A stretch of 64,000 nt of DNA from Pseudomonas sp. HR96 (GTDB taxonomy: Bacteria; Pseudomonadota; Gammaproteobacteria; Pseudomonadales; Pseudomonadaceae), in the NCBI RefSeq assembly GCF_034059295.1, contig NZ_CP139141.1:665001-729000 (forward strand). The letters run 5' to 3'. Of the stretch, positions 1 to 10,617 are shown in pieces (position 1 is the first letter of the stretch; every line of letters begins with the position of its first letter). Under the pieces are notes generated by a model. The model saw nothing but the letters and a program-made list of their open reading frames with translations, had not been told where the DNA came from and ran no database searches. The position numbers were made by a program, and so were the translations under genes.

Positions 1-312
<312 letters not shown>

Positions 313-372
313 ATCGACGACATCATCTGTTTCATGAGCACCCACACGAATTGCTTGATTCATTGTAGAGAC

Positions 373-434
373 GATTGGGTCTGAGTTTGTTAGAGCGAAC
401 CCCATGCTACTTAGGTAGAGAGTGGGTGAGGTCG
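373..434 (+). repeat. degenerate tRNA-Ile-like sequence in the rRNA spacer
   Basis: Bases 373-403 repeat the start of the true tRNA-Ile, including its upstream GATT: GATTGGGTCTG is identical at 373-383 and 452-462, then TTAGAGCG and ACCCC follow after a deletion of the D-stem start. GGGTGAGGTCG at 424-434 repeats 495-505 of the tRNA. There is no complete cloverleaf and no CCA, so it is a decayed partial duplication rather than a tRNA gene. Confidence 0.6.
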
Positions 435-455
435 ACTTAGTTGTAGCCCCTGATT

Positions 456-532
<77 letters not shown>

Positions 533-536
533 ATTT

Positions 537-612
537 GGGGCCATAGCTCAGCTGGGAGAGCGCCTGCCTTGCACGCAGGAGGTCAACGGTTCGATCCCGT
601 TTGGCTCCACCA
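537..612 (+). tRNA. tRNA-Ala (TGC)
   Basis: Complete 76-nt cloverleaf. The acceptor GGGGCCA pairs with TGGCTCC (one G-U), the anticodon TGC is in CTTGCAC, the T-loop is GTTCGATCC and CCA is encoded. It follows tRNA-Ile by 4 nt and is the second spacer tRNA of the rrn operon. Confidence 0.98.
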
Positions 613-701
613 TATTTGGTACCCTCGTTGTAAAGCTTAGAAATGAGCATTCCATCAGATGATTGATGCGTGAATGTTGATTTCTAGTCTTTGACTAGAT
701 C

Positions 702-714
702 GTTCTTTAAAAAT
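702..714 (+). promoter_or_regulatory. boxA-like antitermination element
   Basis: GTTCTTTAAAAAT in the tRNA-Ala to 23S spacer resembles the boxA sequence (TGCTCTTTAACA) bound by NusB/S10 to protect rRNA transcription from Rho. The place, between the spacer tRNAs and 23S, is right. The assignment rests on this short match only. Confidence 0.5.
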
Positions 715-867
715 TTAGGTATGTGATAGAAGTATAGACTGGATAGCACTTTCACTGGTGTTGTTCAGGCTAAGGTAAAATTTGTGAGTTACTCTCAATT
801 GACTTGAGAAAGCAAATTTTCGGCGAATGTCGTCTTCACAGTATAACCAGATTGCTTGGGGTTATAT

Positions 868-3759
<2,892 letters not shown>

Positions 3760-3900
3760 TATAACACCCAAGCAATTTGCGTCGAATGACCAGATTGCGG
3801 TGTTGTGAAGACGACAACAGCACGAAAATTTGCGACTCACAAACATCACATACCTGATTTGCCGAGCTGTCCTTCAAAAGACTCCTCAGCACCCGAATTT

Positions 3901-4016
3901 CTTGACGACCATAGAGCATTGGAACCACCTGATCCCATCCCGAACTCAGCAGTGAAACGATGCATCGCCGATGGTAGTGTGGGGTTTCCCCATGTGAGAG
4001 TAGGTCATCGTCAAGA
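3901..4016 (+). rRNA. rrf: 5S ribosomal RNA
   Basis: Typical Pseudomonas 5S of about 116 nt. CTTGACGACCATAGAGC at the 5' end pairs with GTCATCGTCAAG at the 3' end, and the middle contains CCATCCCGAACTCAGCAG and GATGGTAGTGTGGGG. It follows 23S by about 140 nt and ends just before the rrn terminator. Confidence 0.96.
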
Positions 4017-4028
4017 TTAAATTCCAGA

Positions 4029-4063
4029 ACCCCGTCTGCTCGCGCAGATGGGGTTTTGTTTTT
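4029..4063 (+). terminator. rrn operon terminator
   Basis: The stem ACCCCGTCTG / CAGATGGGGT, with one G-U pair, closes a short loop and is followed by TTTTGTTTTT. It lies 13 nt after 5S and ends the rRNA operon. Confidence 0.9.
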
Positions 4064-4315
4064 GCGCCTGGAAAAAGCCCAAGCCAGGCCCAGCTGCCAT
4101 ACAGGGCCTGGTGCAATGCGGGCAATATGGGAGTGGGCTACGCCCACGATCTCTTGCCCTTGCGATCGCCGAAGACCAACCGGCATGGCGGCCTCTCAGG
4201 GGCTTCGCCCCCCCTCCCTCGAATACAGTATTTCCAGCTGCATTCCCGAGCCCTTTTCTATGCAACAGCACCCCGCATGGCTATCATGCCTGCCTCATTG
4301 TGAGGCGGGACCGGC
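4064..4315. other. intergenic region with two small hairpins
   Basis: No gene is seen in these 252 bases. Two perfect small inverted repeats are present: GTGGGC TAC GCCCAC at 4133-4147 and GGGGC TTC GCCCC at 4199-4211. They recall the heads of Pseudomonas REP elements, but the conserved REP flanks are missing, so this is at most a decayed trace. The birA promoter should lie here and was not identified. Confidence 0.4.
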
Positions 4316-5278
4316 ATGTTGACGTTGTTGAAACTCCTCAAGGATGGAAAATTCCATTCAGGCCAGGATCTGGGGGCAGCGCTGGGCATCAGTCGCAGCG
4401 CTGTCTGGAAGCAACTGCAGCAATTGCAGGGCGAACTGAACCTGGCCATCCATAAAGTCCGAGGCCGCGGCTATCAGCTGTCCGCGCCCCTGGAGCTGCT
4501 CGACCCGGCGCTGATCGAGGCCCAGGCTGCGGTGTCGCCGTCATGGCCGGTCACGGTGCTGGACACCATCGACTCCACCAACGCCGAGGCGCTACGGCTG
4601 CTCGCAGGCGGTCGGCAGGCGCCGTTCCTCCTGCTCGCCGAGCGTCAAACCGCCGGCCGCGGCCGCCGAGGCCGAACCTGGGTCAGCCCGTTCGGGGAGA
4701 ACCTCTACTACAGCCTGTTGTTGCGCATAGAAGGTGGAATGCGCCAGGTCGAAGGCTTGAGTCTGGTGGTCGGTCTGGCAGTCGTGAATACGCTGCGCGA
4801 GCTGGGGGTGGTTAAGGCTGGACTGAAATGGCCCAACGACATCCTGGCAGAGCAGCGCAAGCTGGCGGGTATCCTGCTGGAGCTGGTAGGCGATCCTGCC
4901 GATGTCTGCCATGTGGTCATCGGTATTGGCATCAACGTCAACATGCAGTCCACGGAGGAGGTCGATCAGCAGTGGACCTCGATGCGCCTGCAGTCGGGGG
5001 CACCTGTTGATCGCAATCACCTGGCGGCCTTGCTCAGCGCCAAGCTGCAAGTCTATCTTGAGCGGCATCGCCGGGAAGGCTTCGCAGCGATTCAGCCCGA
5101 ATGGGAACACAACCACCTATGGCAAGGGCGGCAGGTCGCGCTGATTGCCGGTGCCAAGCAGATCGAGGGCAAGGTATTGGGTATAGATCGCCAGGGGGCG
5201 CTGCGTCTCGAGGTGCAGGGGCGCGAGCAGGTGTTCAGCGGTGGCGAATTGAGTTTGAGGCTGCGCGATGATTCTTGA
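4316..5278 (+). CDS. birA: bifunctional biotin ligase / biotin operon repressor BirA
   Basis: 320 residues. BirA activates biotin with ATP and attaches it to the biotin carrier subunit of acetyl-CoA carboxylase; with biotinyl-AMP bound it also represses biotin synthesis genes. The N-terminal winged helix is visible at about residues 18-45 ([13 protein letters not shown]), so this is the regulatory type. The catalytic domain carries the biotinyl-AMP loop GRGRRGR at about 115-122 and KWPNDI at about 176. The ATG at 4316 matches the usual N-terminus MLTLLKLL. The stop overlaps coaX by 11 nt, so the two genes are one transcript. Confidence 0.96.
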   Translation: MLTLLKLLKDGKFHSGQDLGAALGISRSAVWKQLQQLQGELNLAIHKVRGRGYQLSAPLELLDPALIEAQAAVSPSWPVTVLDTIDSTNAEALRLLAGGRQAPFLLLAERQTAGRGRRGRTWVSPFGENLYYSLLLRIEGGMRQVEGLSLVVGLAVVNTLRELGVVKAGLKWPNDILAEQRKLAGILLELVGDPADVCHVVIGIGINVNMQSTEEVDQQWTSMRLQSGAPVDRNHLAALLSAKLQVYLERHRREGFAAIQPEWEHNHLWQGRQVALIAGAKQIEGKVLGIDRQGALRLEVQGREQVFSGGELSLRLRDDS

Positions 5279-6017
5279 GCTCGATTGCGGCAACAGCTTT
5301 ATCAAGTGGCGGGTGATCGTTCGCAATGACGGCGCTATCTTCGCCGGCGGCACGGTCGATTCCGATCTCGCGCTGCTGGCGACGCTGGAGGCATTGAACG
5401 GTCTGGCCCTACGCCACTGCCGGCTGGTCAGCGTCCGTTCCGATGATGAGACTGCGCGGGTGATACAGCTGCTGGCTGATCGGTTCGCCATCGTGCCGGT
5501 CTGTGCTACGCCCGCGCAGAGCCTCATTGGCGTACAAAATGGCTATGACGAATATCAACGGCTGGGGCTTGATCGCTGGCTGGCCCTGGTGGGTGGCTAT
5601 CACCTGGCACAGGGCAACTGCGTGGTCATCGATTCCGGTACCGCCGTGACCTCCGATCTGATCGCCGCCGACGGTCGCCACCTGGGTGGTTTCATCTGCC
5701 CGGGCCTGGCTCTGATGCGCAACCAGCTGCGTACCCACACACGCAGGATCCGCTACGACGATCACGCCGCAGAAGTCGCCCTCGAGTCGCTGCAGCCTGG
5801 GCGCTCGACGGTGGAGGCGGTGGAGCGCGGCTGTACCTTGATGCTGCAGGGCTTCGCCCTGACCCAGCTGGAGTTGGCCAAAAGTTACTGGGGCGATCGA
5901 TTCACGGTATTTCTCGCGGGCGGAGACGCCGAGCGCGTGCATGAAGTGATGCCGGGCGCACAGGTAGTGCCAGACCTGGTATTCATCGGCTTGGCGATCG
6001 CCTGCCCATTGTCCTGA
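5268..6017 (+). CDS. coaX: type III pantothenate kinase CoaX
   Basis: 249 residues. CoaX phosphorylates pantothenate, the first step of coenzyme A synthesis, in the cytoplasm. The fold is the ASKHA type: the phosphate loop is at the N-terminus ([12 protein letters not shown]) and the second nucleotide motif is [11 protein letters not shown] near residue 125. This isozyme replaces CoaA in pseudomonads. The start overlaps the end of birA, and the small membrane protein gene follows 7 nt after the stop, so an operon birA-coaX-6025 is likely. Confidence 0.95.
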   Translation: MILELDCGNSFIKWRVIVRNDGAIFAGGTVDSDLALLATLEALNGLALRHCRLVSVRSDDETARVIQLLADRFAIVPVCATPAQSLIGVQNGYDEYQRLGLDRWLALVGGYHLAQGNCVVIDSGTAVTSDLIAADGRHLGGFICPGLALMRNQLRTHTRRIRYDDHAAEVALESLQPGRSTVEAVERGCTLMLQGFALTQLELAKSYWGDRFTVFLAGGDAERVHEVMPGAQVVPDLVFIGLAIACPLS

Positions 6018-6024
6018 GGTGCTT

Positions 6025-6444
6025 ATGCGTTGGTTGTTCCTGCTGCTGCTGATTCTCAACGTCTTCTATTACGTCTGGCACCAGCAGGAGGCGCCCATGC
6101 AGGCCAAGGAGATCGCGCCGCTGACCTCGCACAGCGCCGGGCAACATGATATTCACCTGCTCAGCGAGGCAAAGAAGGATGGCGCAGGAGGGCAGGATTG
6201 CCTGTACCTGGGTGGCCTGTCGACGAGCGAGGCGCTGGCGCCGTTGCAGCAGCGCCTGAGCGGCGAGAAGATTGCTGCAGTTACGCGCCAGCTCAAGGCC
6301 GAGCAGGGCGGCGGATACTGGCTGCGCGTAGGGGTGCCGGGCCAGCCGTTGCCCGACGAGGTCCAGGTGCGGAGCCTGTCTCGGGACATCAATGAGCTGA
6401 AACATCAAATAATGCCGTGCGAAGGCATTGCAACCGGCGAATAG
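6025..6444 (+). CDS. SPOR-like inner-membrane protein
   Basis: 139 residues of unproven function. One membrane segment is at residues 2-16 (RWLFLLLLILNVFYYVW), followed by a periplasmic part. Its C-terminal 80 residues (CLYLGGLST ... YWLRVGVPG ... ELKHQIMPCEG) look like a SPOR domain, a fold that binds denuded septal peptidoglycan. The ATG at 6025 is chosen over the in-frame GTG at 6019 because GAGG at 6016-6019 is spaced 5 nt from it. It is the third gene of the birA-coaX operon. The SPOR call is by pattern and moderately sure. Confidence 0.75.
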   Translation: MRWLFLLLLILNVFYYVWHQQEAPMQAKEIAPLTSHSAGQHDIHLLSEAKKDGAGGQDCLYLGGLSTSEALAPLQQRLSGEKIAAVTRQLKAEQGGGYWLRVGVPGQPLPDEVQVRSLSRDINELKHQIMPCEGIATGE

Positions 6445-6456
6445 TTTGCATAGAAT
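6428..6456 (+). promoter_or_regulatory. upstream promoter of the tRNA operon (P1)
   Basis: TTGCAA (6428-6433), 17 nt, TAGAAT (6451-6456), then a GC-rich discriminator GGCGCCCGC. The -35 box overlaps the last codons of the preceding gene. The GC-rich discriminator is typical of stringently controlled stable-RNA promoters. Confidence 0.6.
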
Positions 6457-6546
6457 GGCGCCCGCTTCACAGGGATGATGTCTTGTCCGGCCATGTGAAG
6501 CACCTGTCTCAAGTAGCTAACCTCAAGATTTTAATGAGAAAATAGC

Positions 6547-6574
6547 TTGACAGGGCGGTGGCAAGCTGTAAAAT
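6547..6574 (+). promoter_or_regulatory. main promoter of tRNA-Tyr-Gly-Thr (P2)
   Basis: Consensus TTGACA (6547-6552), 16 nt, TAAAAT (6569-6574), followed by the GC-rich discriminator GCCGCC and, 13 nt later, tRNA-Tyr. This is a strong sigma-70 promoter of the stable-RNA kind. Confidence 0.8.
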
Positions 6575-6587
6575 GCCGCCACATTAA

Positions 6588-6672
6588 GGAGGGGTTCCCG
6601 AGCGGCCAAAGGGATCAGACTGTAAATCTGACGTCTACGACTTCGAAGGTTCGAATCCTTCTCCCTCCACCA
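6588..6672 (+). tRNA. tRNA-Tyr (GTA)
   Basis: 85-nt tRNA with the long variable arm of bacterial tRNA-Tyr. The acceptor GGAGGGG faces CCCTCC, the anticodon loop is ACTGTAAATCT, the T-arm is GTTCGAATCC and CCA is encoded. First gene of a Tyr-Gly-Thr cluster. Confidence 0.97.
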
Positions 6673-6696
6673 TTTTTAGCGAGAGCTGCAAGCTCC

Positions 6697-6770
<74 letters not shown>

Positions 6771-6796
6771 CGTTTGCTGCTGTTGCACGGTGTTAC

Positions 6797-6872
6797 GCTC
6801 TTGTAGCTCAGTTGGTAGAGCACACCCTTGGTAAGGGTGAGGTCAGCGGTTCAAATCCGCTCAAGAGCTCCA
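6797..6872 (+). tRNA. tRNA-Thr (GGT)
   Basis: 76-nt cloverleaf: acceptor GCTCTTG / CAAGAGC, anticodon loop TTGGTAA, T-arm GTTCAAATC, encoded CCA. In P. aeruginosa and P. putida KT2440 a tuf gene follows this tRNA; here a terminator follows instead. Confidence 0.97.
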
Positions 6873-6879
6873 TTTTCAG

Positions 6880-6911
6880 AGGCAGATATGAATATATCTG
6901 CCTTTGTTTTA
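6880..6911 (+). terminator. terminator of the tRNA-Tyr-Gly-Thr operon
   Basis: Perfect 9-bp stem GGCAGATAT / ATATCTGCC with loop GAAT, followed by TTTGTTTT. It lies 8 nt after tRNA-Thr and closes that transcript. Confidence 0.88.
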
Positions 6912-6931
6912 ATGGGCTGATTCAACGAAGG

Positions 6932-6960
6932 TTGAATTCGTTCCTTCGGGCCTGCATAAT
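6932..6960 (+). promoter_or_regulatory. promoter of tRNA-Trp - secE - nusG
   Basis: TTGAAT (6932-6937), 17 nt, CATAAT (6955-6960), with GGTCGGCC after the -10 box. tRNA-Trp starts 21 nt downstream. Because a terminator precedes it, this promoter must serve tRNA-Trp and probably secE and nusG. Confidence 0.7.
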
Positions 6961-6980
6961 GGTCGGCCTGATTTTGTTTT

Positions 6981-7056
6981 AGGTCAGTAGCTCAATTGGC
7001 AGAGCGACGGTCTCCAAAACCGTAGGTTGGGGGTTCGATTCCCTCCTGACCTGCCA
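6981..7056 (+). tRNA. tRNA-Trp (CCA)
   Basis: 76-nt cloverleaf: acceptor AGGTCAG / CTGACCT, anticodon loop CTCCAAA, T-arm GTTCGATTC, encoded CCA. It lies 45 nt before secE and is probably processed from the secE-nusG transcript. Confidence 0.97.
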
Positions 7057-7101
7057 GATTCACTCGGTGGGTTTGGCTTTCTTTTCACAGGATCTTCCTA
7101 G

Positions 7102-7470
7102 ATGACTCCAAAAGCTGAAGCCCAGGATTCGCGTTTCGATCTGCTCAAGTGGCTCGCAGTCGTCGCTTTGGTGGTCGTGGGTGTCGTAGGTAACCAGTAC
7201 TACCACGCCTCGCCGATCCTGTATCGGGTTCTCGCGCTTCTCGTCATTGCTGCCGTCGCTGCCTTCGTGGCTCTGCAGACCGCCAAAGGCAAGTCGTTCT
7301 TCGTCCTGGCTAAGGAAGCTCGCACCGAAATCCGTAAAGTCGTTTGGCCGACTCGCCAAGAAACCACGCAGACCACACTGATCGTAGTGGCGGTCGTACT
7401 GGTCATGGCGTTGCTGTTGTGGGGTCTCGATTCCCTGCTCGGCTGGCTTGTTTCCTTGATTGTTGGCTAA
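7102..7470 (+). CDS. secE: preprotein translocase subunit SecE
   Basis: 122 residues, the three-helix form of gammaproteobacteria. Hydrophobic segments are at about residues 15-35, 40-62 and 93-118. The conserved cytoplasmic amphipathic part and hinge (EARTEIRKVVWPTRQE) precede the last segment, which is the essential one that clamps SecY. SecE is part of the SecYEG channel for protein export across the inner membrane. nusG follows 9 nt after the stop; this secE-nusG pairing is near universal. Confidence 0.96.
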   Translation: MTPKAEAQDSRFDLLKWLAVVALVVVGVVGNQYYHASPILYRVLALLVIAAVAAFVALQTAKGKSFFVLAKEARTEIRKVVWPTRQETTQTTLIVVAVVLVMALLLWGLDSLLGWLVSLIVG

Positions 7471-7479
7471 GGGTGTCCC

Positions 7480-8013
7480 GTGGCTAAGCGTTGGTACGTT
7501 GTGCATGCCTACTCGGGTTACGAGAAGCATGTTATGCGCTCTTTGATCGAGCGTGTAAAGCTGGCCGGCATGGAAGACGGCTTTGGCGAAATTCTGGTCC
7601 CCACTGAAGAAGTGGTCGAGATGCGCAATGGCCAGAAGCGCAAAAGCGAACGCAAGTTCTTCCCTGGCTATGTGCTGGTCCAGATGGAAATGAACGAGGG
7701 TACTTGGCACTTGGTCAAGGATACTCCTCGCGTGATGGGCTTCATTGGCGGTACCGCCGACAAGCCTGCGCCGATCACCGACAAGGAAGCGGAAGCTATC
7801 CTGCGCCGCGTTGCTGACGGTAGCGACAAGCCCAAGCCGAAGACCTTGTTCGAGCCGGGTGAGGTCGTTCGCGTCACCGACGGTCCGTTCGCCGATTTCA
7901 ATGGCACGGTCGAAGAAGTTAACTACGAAAAGAGCCGGATCCAGGTGGCAGTGCTCATTTTCGGTCGCTCTACTCCGGTAGAGCTCGAGTTCAGTCAGGT
8001 CGAAAAGGTCTGA
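7480..8013 (+). CDS. nusG: transcription elongation/antitermination factor NusG
   Basis: 177 residues with a GTG start (protein [15 protein letters not shown]). The NGN domain (about 1-115) binds RNA polymerase over the DNA channel. The C-terminal KOW domain (about 125-177, [20 protein letters not shown]) binds Rho or ribosomal protein S10 and so couples transcription to translation or termination. The length is standard. It is co-transcribed with secE and followed by a terminator. Confidence 0.97.
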   Translation: MAKRWYVVHAYSGYEKHVMRSLIERVKLAGMEDGFGEILVPTEEVVEMRNGQKRKSERKFFPGYVLVQMEMNEGTWHLVKDTPRVMGFIGGTADKPAPITDKEAEAILRRVADGSDKPKPKTLFEPGEVVRVTDGPFADFNGTVEEVNYEKSRIQVAVLIFGRSTPVELEFSQVEKV

Positions 8014-8030
8014 TTGGAAACGGATCCCAT

Positions 8031-8060
8031 ACCCCGCAGGCGTAAGCTGCGGGGTTTTGT
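8031..8060 (+). terminator. terminator after nusG
   Basis: Stem CCCCGCAG / CTGCGGGG around GCGTAAG, then TTTTGT. It separates secE-nusG from the rplK operon. I did not find a convincing promoter between it and rplK, so partial read-through is possible. Confidence 0.75.
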
Positions 8061-8086
8061 CGTCACTGGGATAAAACGCAAAGCAA

Positions 8087-8114
8087 CTGGGGAGCCGCAA
8101 GGCGCCTGTACCCA
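8087..8114 (+). promoter_or_regulatory. probable L1-binding site in the rplK leader
   Basis: Two short stems, TGGG/CCCA and GCC/GGC closed by a GCAA loop, flank an asymmetric internal loop (GA opposite GCCTGTA). This resembles the L1-binding region of 23S rRNA, where GGAGCC and GGCGCC face each other. In E. coli free L1 binds such a structure and represses rplK-rplA translation. It lies 15 nt before the rplK start. The fold was drawn by hand. Confidence 0.5.
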
Positions 8115-8129
8115 ATAGTGGAGTAGCTC

Positions 8130-8561
8130 ATGGCTAAGAAAATCACGGCTTACATCAAGCTGCAAGTAAAGGCCGGCCAGGCCAACCCAAGTCCACCCGT
8201 CGGCCCGGCTCTGGGTCAGCACGGCGTGAACATCATGGAATTCTGCAAGGCCTTCAACGCCCGTACTCAGGGTCAAGAAGCCGGCCTGCCGACTCCTGTG
8301 ATCATCACCGTTTACAGCGACCGCAGCTTCACCTTCGAGACCAAAAGCACCCCTGCTTCGGTTCTGCTGAAGAAAGCTGCTGGCCTGACCAGCGGTTCCG
8401 CTCGTCCGAACACCGTCAAAGTCGGTACCGTGACCCGCGCTCAGCTGGAAGATATCGCTAAAGCCAAGAACGCGGACCTGACTGCCGCTGACATGGAAGC
8501 AGCCGTGCGTACCATCGCCGGTTCTGCTCGCTCCATGGGCCTCAACGTGGAGGGTGTGTAA
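8130..8561 (+). CDS. rplK: 50S ribosomal protein L11
   Basis: 143 residues. L11 binds the GTPase-associated centre of 23S rRNA, where it helps factor binding and RelA activation. The N-terminal signature ([26 protein letters not shown], broken here as [16 protein letters not shown]) holds the proline-rich hinge of the thiostrepton site. The TAA stop overlaps the rplA ATG by one base (TAATG), so translation of the two is coupled, fitting L1 feedback on both. Confidence 0.98.
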   Translation: MAKKITAYIKLQVKAGQANPSPPVGPALGQHGVNIMEFCKAFNARTQGQEAGLPTPVIITVYSDRSFTFETKSTPASVLLKKAAGLTSGSARPNTVKVGTVTRAQLEDIAKAKNADLTAADMEAAVRTIAGSARSMGLNVEGV

Positions 8562-9256
8562 TGGCTAAGCCGACCAAGCGTCAAAAGGCTATCGCTTCCA
8601 AGATCGAAGCTGGCAAGTTCTACAACTTCGAAGAAGCCGCCACCCTGCTGGCCGAGCTGTCGACCGTCAAGTTCAGCGAGTCGTTCGACGTCGCCGTGAA
8701 CCTGGGCGTTGATCCGCGTAAATCCGATCAGGTCGTACGTAGCGCTACCGTGCTGCCACACGGCACCGGCAAGACCGTACGGGTTGCCGTGTTCACCCAG
8801 GGTCCAGCTGCCGAAGCTGCTCTGGCTGCCGGTGCAGACCGCGTTGGCATGGACGACCTGGCTGCCGAAATGAAAGGCGGCGACCTGAACTATGACGTCG
8901 TAATCGCATCGCCTGATGCCATGCGCGTTGTCGGTCAGCTGGGCCAGATCCTCGGTCCGCGTGGCCTGATGCCTAACCCGAAAGTCGGTACCGTAACTCC
9001 TGACGTCGCCAACGCCGTGAAAAACGCCAAGGCGGGTCAAGTTCGTTATCGCACCGACAAAAACGGCATCATCCACACTTCCGTAGGCAAGGTCGGCTTC
9101 GAAGCCACCAAGCTGAAGGAAAACGTCGAAGCACTGATCGCTGACCTCAAGCGTATCAAGCCTGCTTCCTCGAAAGGTATCTACGTCAAGCGCGTTACCC
9201 TGAGCACCACCATGGGCCCGGGCCTGGTCATCGACCAAGGTTCGCTGGACGCGTAA
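8561..9256 (+). CDS. rplA: 50S ribosomal protein L1
   Basis: 231 residues. L1 forms the mobile stalk beside the E site of the large subunit and is also the translational repressor of its own operon. The family's conserved stretch [20 protein letters not shown] is visible at about residues 126-145, with the C-terminal TMGPGL motif near the end. The start overlaps the rplK stop. Confidence 0.98.
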   Translation: MAKPTKRQKAIASKIEAGKFYNFEEAATLLAELSTVKFSESFDVAVNLGVDPRKSDQVVRSATVLPHGTGKTVRVAVFTQGPAAEAALAAGADRVGMDDLAAEMKGGDLNYDVVIASPDAMRVVGQLGQILGPRGLMPNPKVGTVTPDVANAVKNAKAGQVRYRTDKNGIIHTSVGKVGFEATKLKENVEALIADLKRIKPASSKGIYVKRVTLSTTMGPGLVIDQGSLDA

Positions 9257-9456
9257 GACCGCTCGGGCACGAGCAATCGTGCCCTGGCATGCAAGATTGG
9301 GGTCCCTGCCTGGCGGGGGCTATCCAAGACCGTAGGCGGCGCAAGCCTTAAACCCCAAGCCTACGCAGATGGTGCTCCCGGTTCCTTACCGAATCAGACA
9401 CCAAAACGACATCCGGCTTCGGCCAGATGAAACGGTAACAAGCAGGAGTTAAACCC
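9257..9456 (+). promoter_or_regulatory. rplJ leader (L10 leader, autoregulatory)
   Basis: The 200-nt gap before rplJ is GC-rich and able to fold, with GGCACGAGCAATCGTGCC at 9268-9285 as one clear hairpin. Long leaders at this place in gammaproteobacteria bind the L10-(L7/L12)4 complex, which represses rplJ-rplL. The position and general make-up agree; the binding motif itself was not proven by eye. Confidence 0.65.
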
Positions 9457-9957
9457 GTGGCAATTAATCTCGAAGACAAGAAGGCCATCGTCGCTGAAGT
9501 CAACGAGGCTGCCAAAGTCGCTCTGTCCGCTGTCGTGGCTGATGCCCGTGGTGTGACAGTAGGCGCTATGACCGGACTCCGTAAAGAGGCCCGCGAAGCT
9601 GGCGTGTATGTACGTGTCGTACGTAACACCCTGCTCAAGCGCGCCGTTGAAGGCACCGAGTATTCGATCCTCAACGACGTGTTCAAAGGCCCGACCCTGA
9701 TCGCCTTTTCCAAAGACCACCCGGGCGCTGCTGCCCGTCTGTTCAAGGAATTCGCCAAGGGTCAGGACAAGTTCGAGATCAAGGCAGCTGCGTTCGAGGG
9801 CAAGTTCCTCGCAGCTAACCAAATCGACGTGCTGGCAACTCTGCCGACCCGTGACGAAGCCATTTCGCAGCTGATGAGCGTGATTCAAGGCGCTACCAGC
9901 AAGCTGGCTCGTACTCTGGCTGCAGTTCGCGAGCAAAAAGAAGCCGCCGCAGCCTGA
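9457..9957 (+). CDS. rplJ: 50S ribosomal protein L10
   Basis: 166 residues with a GTG start preceded by AGGAG (9444-9448). The N-terminal domain (about 1-100) anchors the stalk base on 23S rRNA next to L11. The C-terminal helix (about 130-166) carries the L7/L12 dimers. It is co-transcribed with rplL, and its long leader is the likely site of feedback control. Confidence 0.98.
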   Translation: MAINLEDKKAIVAEVNEAAKVALSAVVADARGVTVGAMTGLRKEAREAGVYVRVVRNTLLKRAVEGTEYSILNDVFKGPTLIAFSKDHPGAAARLFKEFAKGQDKFEIKAAAFEGKFLAANQIDVLATLPTRDEAISQLMSVIQGATSKLARTLAAVREQKEAAAA

Positions 9958-10035
9958 GGCTGAACGACTTCTCTCGCGTATTTTTGTTTATTTCGATGGC
10001 CGAGTAGGCCGTCCCCCAATTCAGGAAATACAGCA

Positions 10036-10401
10036 ATGTCTATCTCCCAAGACGATATCCTCAACGCCGTAGCTGAAATGTCGGTTCTGCAGGTTGTTGA
10101 GCTGATCAAGGCTTTCGAAGAAAAATTCGGCGTTTCCGCTGCCGCTGCTTCGGCTGGCCCAGCTGCTGCTGCCGCTGTTGTTGAAGAGCAAACCGAATTC
10201 AACGTCATGCTTACCGAAGCTGGCGAGAAGAAAGTCAACGTGATCAAGGCTGTTCGTGAGCTGACCGGTCTGGGCCTGAAAGAAGCCAAGGCAGTCGTTG
10301 ACGGCGCCCCAGCAATGGTCCTGGAAGCTGTTTCGAAAGACGCAGCCGACAAAGCCAAGGCTACTCTGGAAGAAGCAGGCGCCAAAGTCGAGCTGAAGTA
10401 A
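10036..10401 (+). CDS. rplL: 50S ribosomal protein L7/L12
   Basis: 121 residues, acidic. The N-terminal dimerisation domain (about 1-35) is followed by an Ala-rich flexible hinge (about 37-55). The globular C-terminal domain ([22 protein letters not shown] at about 68-90, in shortened form [17 protein letters not shown]) recruits and stimulates translation GTPases. It is the multi-copy stalk protein. An attenuator follows before rpoB, which keeps its output above that of the polymerase genes. Confidence 0.98.
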   Translation: MSISQDDILNAVAEMSVLQVVELIKAFEEKFGVSAAAASAGPAAAAAVVEEQTEFNVMLTEAGEKKVNVIKAVRELTGLGLKEAKAVVDGAPAMVLEAVSKDAADKAKATLEEAGAKVELK

Positions 10402-10446
10402 GCATCGACCTTGCGTCTCCAGCCCAGCGTTTAGCGCGAGGCTGAT

Positions 10447-10476
10447 GGCTGGTGGCTCATGCCACCGGCCTTTTTC
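10447..10476 (+). terminator. rplL-rpoB attenuator
   Basis: Strong stem GGCTGGTGGC / GCCACCGGCC with loop TCAT, followed by TTTTT. It stands 46 nt after rplL and 142 nt before rpoB. As at the same place in E. coli, it should stop most transcripts and let a fraction go on into rpoBC. Confidence 0.85.
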
Positions 10477-10617
10477 CGTTACTGGCGGTCGATCAGGTCG
10501 ACGCGAGTAACGTGCAGTACCACCCGAGGCGGTGGCGCGAATCAAGGGATTCGCAAGATTTTCTGGCTGCTCCCGTCGGGAGGGGCCACAAGCAGGTGAC
10601 CAAGCTGGGGAACGCTG

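Noticed and set aside
4133..4211. REP element before birA
   Set aside because: Two small hairpins resemble REP heads, but the conserved flanking bases of Pseudomonas REPs are absent, so it was recorded only as hairpins.
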